64,000 nt of DNA from Cotesia glomerata (lineage: Eukaryota > Arthropoda > Insecta > Hymenoptera > Braconidae): contig NC_058160.1 in the NCBI RefSeq assembly GCF_020080835.1, forward strand, positions 24,973,152-25,037,151, given 5' to 3'. The translations under genes were made by a program, and so were the position numbers. Position 1 is the first letter of the stretch; every line of letters starts with the position of its first letter. This document shows, piece after piece, positions 60,337 to 64,000 of the stretch. The notes below the pieces were generated by a model that made no database searches, was not told the origin of the DNA, and saw nothing but the letters and a program-made list of their open reading frames with translations.

Positions 60337-60537
60337 TCACCCACGATGATCTGGCATTGTTGTTGATCCTTCTTCCTCGTTAGAGCTTGAGATTGCTACA
60401 GCAATTTTGTGGTTTTTAAAGTAGCATTTATCAGGTAATTCTGAGGGTTCATTTGACCAGGAATAACGTCCAACTGCTCCTCTGAGCTGCTTCTCTCTGG
60501 AGCTTTTGAGATTAACCTGCTTGCCTTTAACGTCAAT
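60337..60537 (-). CDS. Possible terminal exon, unrecognised protein
   Basis: The minus strand is open for 66 codons from just after a TAA at 60540 to a TGA at 60337, with no ATG near the start, so it would need to be a spliced exon. The reading is markedly protein-like: LKSSREKQLRGAVGRYSWSN, then ELPDKCYFKNHKIAVAISS and an acidic SSNEEEGSTTMPDH tail. AG acceptors lie at the start (TTAAAG, GCAAGCAG), but with a poor pyrimidine tract. The plus strand has stops in the same register. No family is recognised. A family A MITE begins 30 bp past the stop. Confidence 0.3.
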   Translation of the reverse strand: MDVKGKQVNLKSSREKQLRGAVGRYSWSNEPSELPDKCYFKNHKIAVAISSSNEEEGSTTMPDHRG

Positions 60538-60540
60538 TTA

Positions 60541-61496
60541 TATATAGATATACTTTTTGCCTACATAGTAAAAGTCTAATAACAAGTAAAGCCACCATCA
60601 GGAAAGCAAACAAGTTAATCACTTCACCGAGTGGAGATGAAGAATGAAGGTGCGTGCAATAAATTCCAAAGAGTTATTAAATGTTTTTCTTCTTATTCAT
60701 ACCAAATATTTTCCGGAATATAAACTTTAATGATTTATTTATATTTTTTATCTTAAATATTCTCATTATTTAATATTTTTGATTACGGAAAAAAAAGTAA
60801 AAACAAAATTATTGAAGCCGAATTATAAATCCACAAAAACTGGCATAATGATAATTATATATAATTAAAAATAATTGATTTAATGCAGATTAATAAGTTA
60901 AATAAAGGTACGTGATAAAGATCGTCAATAATGAATTCGTCGCGGTTCTGGCTGTGGCAAAGAACACACGACACGAAAAGGTATGAAGACGCATCGACTA
61001 AATTGGTAGTAGTCGAGGGACAGAAGAACGCGTGCGAGCATTGCAACCAACCCAGAAGCATCAATTGTATACAATATATAGTATAATATATGTATGTATA
61101 TACATTTACACATACAATACTCTTGTACTATACTCTGTAGAGAAACAAGTAGAGAAGGCTCATGGCTAAAGATACAGAGAGCGTATTTCGTGATGATGTG
61201 AGGTCCGACGTTCGTGACCAGACGTTCCAGCATGCCAAAACGATGGACGTAGGAACAGAAGAAGAAGAAGAAGAAACGAGTGCGCGAGTAGGCTCGTTAC
61301 GCGGTAGTTATATCTCGCCAGTGGCGTAATCACTCGCGAAATCCCATCGGTGAAGTCTTGCAACATCTTACTCATCTGCAAACTTTGCTCCACTGCAGAA
61401 GCTTTTTATCATATTCTTTATTTGTATCTTAATCTGCATATGTGAAGATTTGTTTGAAAATGATAATCAACTTTTGAGAATAATTATTCTCATGAA
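60541..61496. other. AT-rich DNA with a GC-richer patch (60930-61390)
   Basis: The patch has overlapping minus frames (60855-61064, 60925-61233, 61166-61393) and a (GAA)6 run at 61258-61275. No family or splice structure is convincing. Confidence 0.35.
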
Positions 61497-62055
61497 GAAT
61501 TTTTCTATGTACATATAAGGCCATTTCAGACTTAATAAGGCTTAATATATCTTAATATGGTCAGATATGCTCAAAAATAATTTTTTTATCTAATTTAGTA
61601 TGAAAAATCTCCGACAGAGGGCTCATGATCGCTGAATCGTCTCGTTACAAGAGAGTTAAGTTTGAGGAGTTAAATTATAAAATAAAAAAAATTTTTTTTT
61701 ACTCTACTAATGAGCTTATCTGACATTGGATTTTAATTTAATCAACTATTAATTTTATTTTATTTTATTCGACATGTTAATTGACGAAAAAATTTTCTTA
61801 AAAAAAAAAAAATTTTTTTTTTTATTTATTATGTTATTTTTTCTGACATTGGGTTTTAGTTTAATCAACTTTTAATTTTATTTTATTTTATTCGACATGT
61901 TAATTGACAAAAAATTAAAAAAAAAAAAAAAATTTTTTTTTTTTAATTATTATGTTTTTTTATCCTCAATCATAATCCGATTTGGTTATATATGACTAAA
62001 TCGGGTCATAAACGACTAAATCAGGTCACATATGGCCATACATAAAAATTTCTTA
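61497..62055 (+). mobile_element. Family B MITE, copy 7, with an internal duplication
   Basis: Contains CTCCGACAGAGGGCTCATGA, TCGCTGAATCGTCTCGTTAC, AAGAGAGTTAAGTTTGAGG and GGTCACATATGGCCATACAT. The block CTGACATTGG.TTTTA...ACATGTTAATTGAC followed by an A-run/T-run occurs twice in tandem (61719-61835 and 61838-61950). The ends are worn (GAATTTTTCTATG; AAAAATTTCTTAAC). Confidence 0.75.
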
Positions 62056-62440
62056 ACAAATTTTCAAATAATTATTGGGAAGAAACGATTTGACATCGTT
62101 GATGTAAAGTTAAAAAATGATAATGAATTTGTAAGGATAATGATAATGATGTGATTGATGTATGATTATGATTATGATTGTGATCAGTATGAGGAAGAAT
62201 ATGAAATCCTACGCCAGTGTTGGACCACCAGGGAGCCGCGCCACGCCCCTTAGCGAGCTCATACCTGTGTATGACCCGTGTATGTACGCGCACAAATGAT
62301 TTTAACGCCGCCAACGAGTATAAGCAACTACAACATAACAACTAAACAGCAGAGGTGGTGAACTGCCGTGACGACGACGAATGCAGCTGAAAGAGAGAGA
62401 GTGAGAGAGGCGGAGGACAAGACGACGAGGACTTAGTGCA
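62056..62440 (+). promoter_or_regulatory. Promoter-like region and 5' UTR of the gene at 62441
   Basis: A GAT/TAT-rich tract (62119-62190) leads into a CpG-rich patch. CCACCAGGGAGCCG (62225-62238) resembles a CTCF site and GCCACGCCCC (62240-62249) a KLF/Sp1 site. A GAGAGAGAG purine run (62392-62409) and (GAC)n words precede the ATG. An upstream ATG at 62380 opens a 7-codon frame ending in TGA. No TATA box is seen. The motif calls are matches to known consensus sequences, not proof of binding. Confidence 0.4.
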
Positions 62441-62630
62441 ATGGCGGACACCGTATGTGAAACGTAAATGTATTGCGTCAACTTCCCTTACTGTCTTCTT
62501 ATCTCATTTATTCTTCACTCCTCTTCGCCCTCAGGACCGGTCCAGAGAGTGTCGACAGCATAATCATCAACTTACTCCGAGGAAGAGGAACAAAAAGGAG
62601 GAGAAAGGAGATAAAGAGATACGGATGCTG
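62441..62630 (+). CDS. 5' end of an unidentified spliced gene (two exons, continues past window)
   Basis: The ATG at 62441 lies in GCAATGGCGGACACC. Exon 1 coding part is 62441-62452 (MADT). Intron 62453-62534 is 82 bp, starts GTATGT and ends in a strong tract, CTCCTCTTCGCCCTCAG. Exon 2 is 62535-62630 (32 codons, phase 0 at both ends), reading DRSRECRQHNHQLTPRKRNK then KEEKGDKEIRML. A moderate donor, GTATGATTCG, follows; unspliced, the frame stops two codons later. The N terminus is hydrophilic and basic, with PRKRNKK resembling a nuclear localisation signal. No domain is visible, so the product is not named. The intron size and clean GT-AG frame match arthropod genes, but the remaining exons lie outside. 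Confidence 0.45.
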
Positions 62631-62854
62631 GTATGATTCGTTTTACGCCTACGCTACTACCAATCAAGCTCTAGCTTCGAATATTTTACGACCAGAAAAT
62701 TCTGTACAGACTGATATAAGTGAGTGTGCATAAATATGTGGATTGATTTATTAACAAGAAAAATATGAAGCAATTTTTTTGAGAAAAAAGTATTGAAAAT
62801 AAATAATTAGTTTTTTTAAGGATTTATTTAAAAATTTATTGGAGTAAATATTTT
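62631..62854. other. Presumed intron or downstream sequence
   Basis: Alternative frames continue to 62733, where ATATAAGTGAGTGTG gives a second donor-like site at 62721. AT-rich after that. Confidence 0.3.
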
Positions 62855-63096
62855 AAATAAAAAAAATAACTTGACTCAAGAGAAAAAATCTTGACCCAAG
62901 AATGCCATTTCAAAGAAAATAAGTTTTTTGCATCAAGAAAAAAAATTCTTGAGTCAAGAAATTATTCTTGATTTAGGTAAATTTTTCTTGTCTCAAGTAT
63001 TTTTTCTCTTGACTCAAGAAAATCATTTTCTTCAAAATGGTATACTTAGTTCAAGATTTTTTTTCTTGAATGAAGTTAACTTTTTTATCAGTGTAG
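62855..63096 (+). mobile_element. Family A MITE, copy 8
   Basis: Starts with an A-run and AATAACTTGACTCAAGAG and ends AAGTTAACTTTTTTATCAG then TGTA. Iterated TTCTTGAGTCAAGAA blocks. The left terminal repeat is worn. Confidence 0.7.
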
Positions 63097-63905
63097 AATT
63101 GTTAATGTATAGATTTTCTGTTTTAATGATGAGTATTAATTTAGTTATAATTACAATAGTATGAATTTTTACTGTGAAATAGAAATGATTAAAATTTTTA
63201 AAGGTATTAAATTATCTATTACTCAAAAATACCACAGAAAATTCAACAAACAAGAATGTTTATTTAGTTAACTCGATGTGAAATATCCTTCAAATAATAT
63301 TTACTCAATTTTTTGACAGTTTCTATTTTAATATTTCTAGCGTTTACACGCAGAATCGGTCATTAAATTTGAAAAATGACGGAGGATTTTTTTTAAAACA
63401 AACATTTTTTAGAGCTTCCATCACTAATTTGAGTTCGAAACGTGGCATAAATTCAGCCTACGGAACTAAATGGACAAGATAAATTGATGTTTCTCAAAAA
63501 TAACTTCAGTAGCATAACACTTGAAACTTTTCAATTATTGGCTGAATCGGGTTGAATATTCATCGTAGTTTAAAGTTAACATGGTAAAAAATGGAAAGGT
63601 CATTTTACAAAACAAAAGTAGTTTTTTTTTTCGTTTATCAGTAATCTATTTTACCAATTGAAAATCGTCCGGATAGTACATTTTAATTCTTATATTTTTT
63701 GTGTTATTGTTAATGTTTATTTATCGTTTATTGTGTCAGAAGCTAATATTATACAACTTTATTTATTGCAAGAAATTTACCTGTTATAAGTTAAGCACAT
63801 ATTTTTTCATATAGAACATTTTAAAATAATTTCTGATACAGAATAAAAAATAGAGATGTTTTCATGATAGAAGTAGACATTAAAGCCTTCAATTTTATAA
63901 AATAA
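63097..63905. other. AT-rich noncoding DNA
   Basis: I see no gene or bounded repeat. Confidence 0.5.
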
Positions 63906-64000
63906 AATAGAAAAAAATGAACTTGATTCAATAAAAAAAATCATGAAATAAGAACTTATTCTTTATGAAAATAAATTTTACTTAATTTAAGGTTTTTTCT
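63906..64000 (+). mobile_element. Family A-like MITE, cut by the window end
   Basis: AAATAGAAAAAAATGAACTT, then GATTCAATAAAAAAAATC, resembles a family A start. The rest is outside the window. Confidence 0.4.

Overview
This window is eukaryotic nuclear DNA, most likely from an arthropod. It is very AT-rich (roughly 70% A+T by eye), has no long open frames, operons or Shine-Dalgarno signals, and is full of short transposons inserted into one another. The AT-rich base, short GC-richer islands and the particular terminal-inverted-repeat families resemble parasitoid-wasp (braconid) genomes as I remember them. That assignment is inference, not shown by the sequence.

Layout. No complete protein-coding gene can be read. 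The window alternates between (i) AT-rich desert, (ii) GC-richer islands of about 200-600 bp that look like exons, promoters or enhancers, and (iii) dozens of MITE-like and fold-back elements. Family A (ends TACACAG/CTGTGTA, iterated CTTGATTCAAG palindromes) has about 15 copies. Family B (ends CCCGTGAAAAAATTTTC/GAAAATTTTTTCACGGG, rich in 'gatatggccatat') has seven recognisable copies plus a fragment. Family C has two copies, family D three long-palindrome copies, and E, F, G and J are singletons. A large inverted repeat spans about 56.7-60.0 kb. There is also a Pol III-type SINE with an 18-bp target duplication (4.5-4.8 kb), a polyadenylated retro-insertion with a 12-bp target duplication (34.2-34.5 kb), and two long CA/TG microsatellites.

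The most striking structure is a roughly 458-bp palindrome at 36.94-37.40 kb. It is two inverted copies of a hairpin unit around a GC-rich centre, carried inside a family A-type element. A related single hairpin unit lies at 31.4 kb, and a third GC-richer fold-back at 57.2 kb may be related. Each has GCGAAGC or GCGTAGC, sequences that form very stable GNA-triloop mini-hairpins.

The best gene evidence is at the right end. A CpG-rich promoter-like patch (62.18-62.44 kb) leads into an ATG at 62441, a 12-bp coding piece, an 82-bp GT-AG intron with a strong pyrimidine tract, and a 96-bp second exon in the same frame. The gene would continue beyond the window. A weaker exon candidate lies on the minus strand at 60.34-60.54 kb. 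Other open frames inside GC islands are listed with low confidence.
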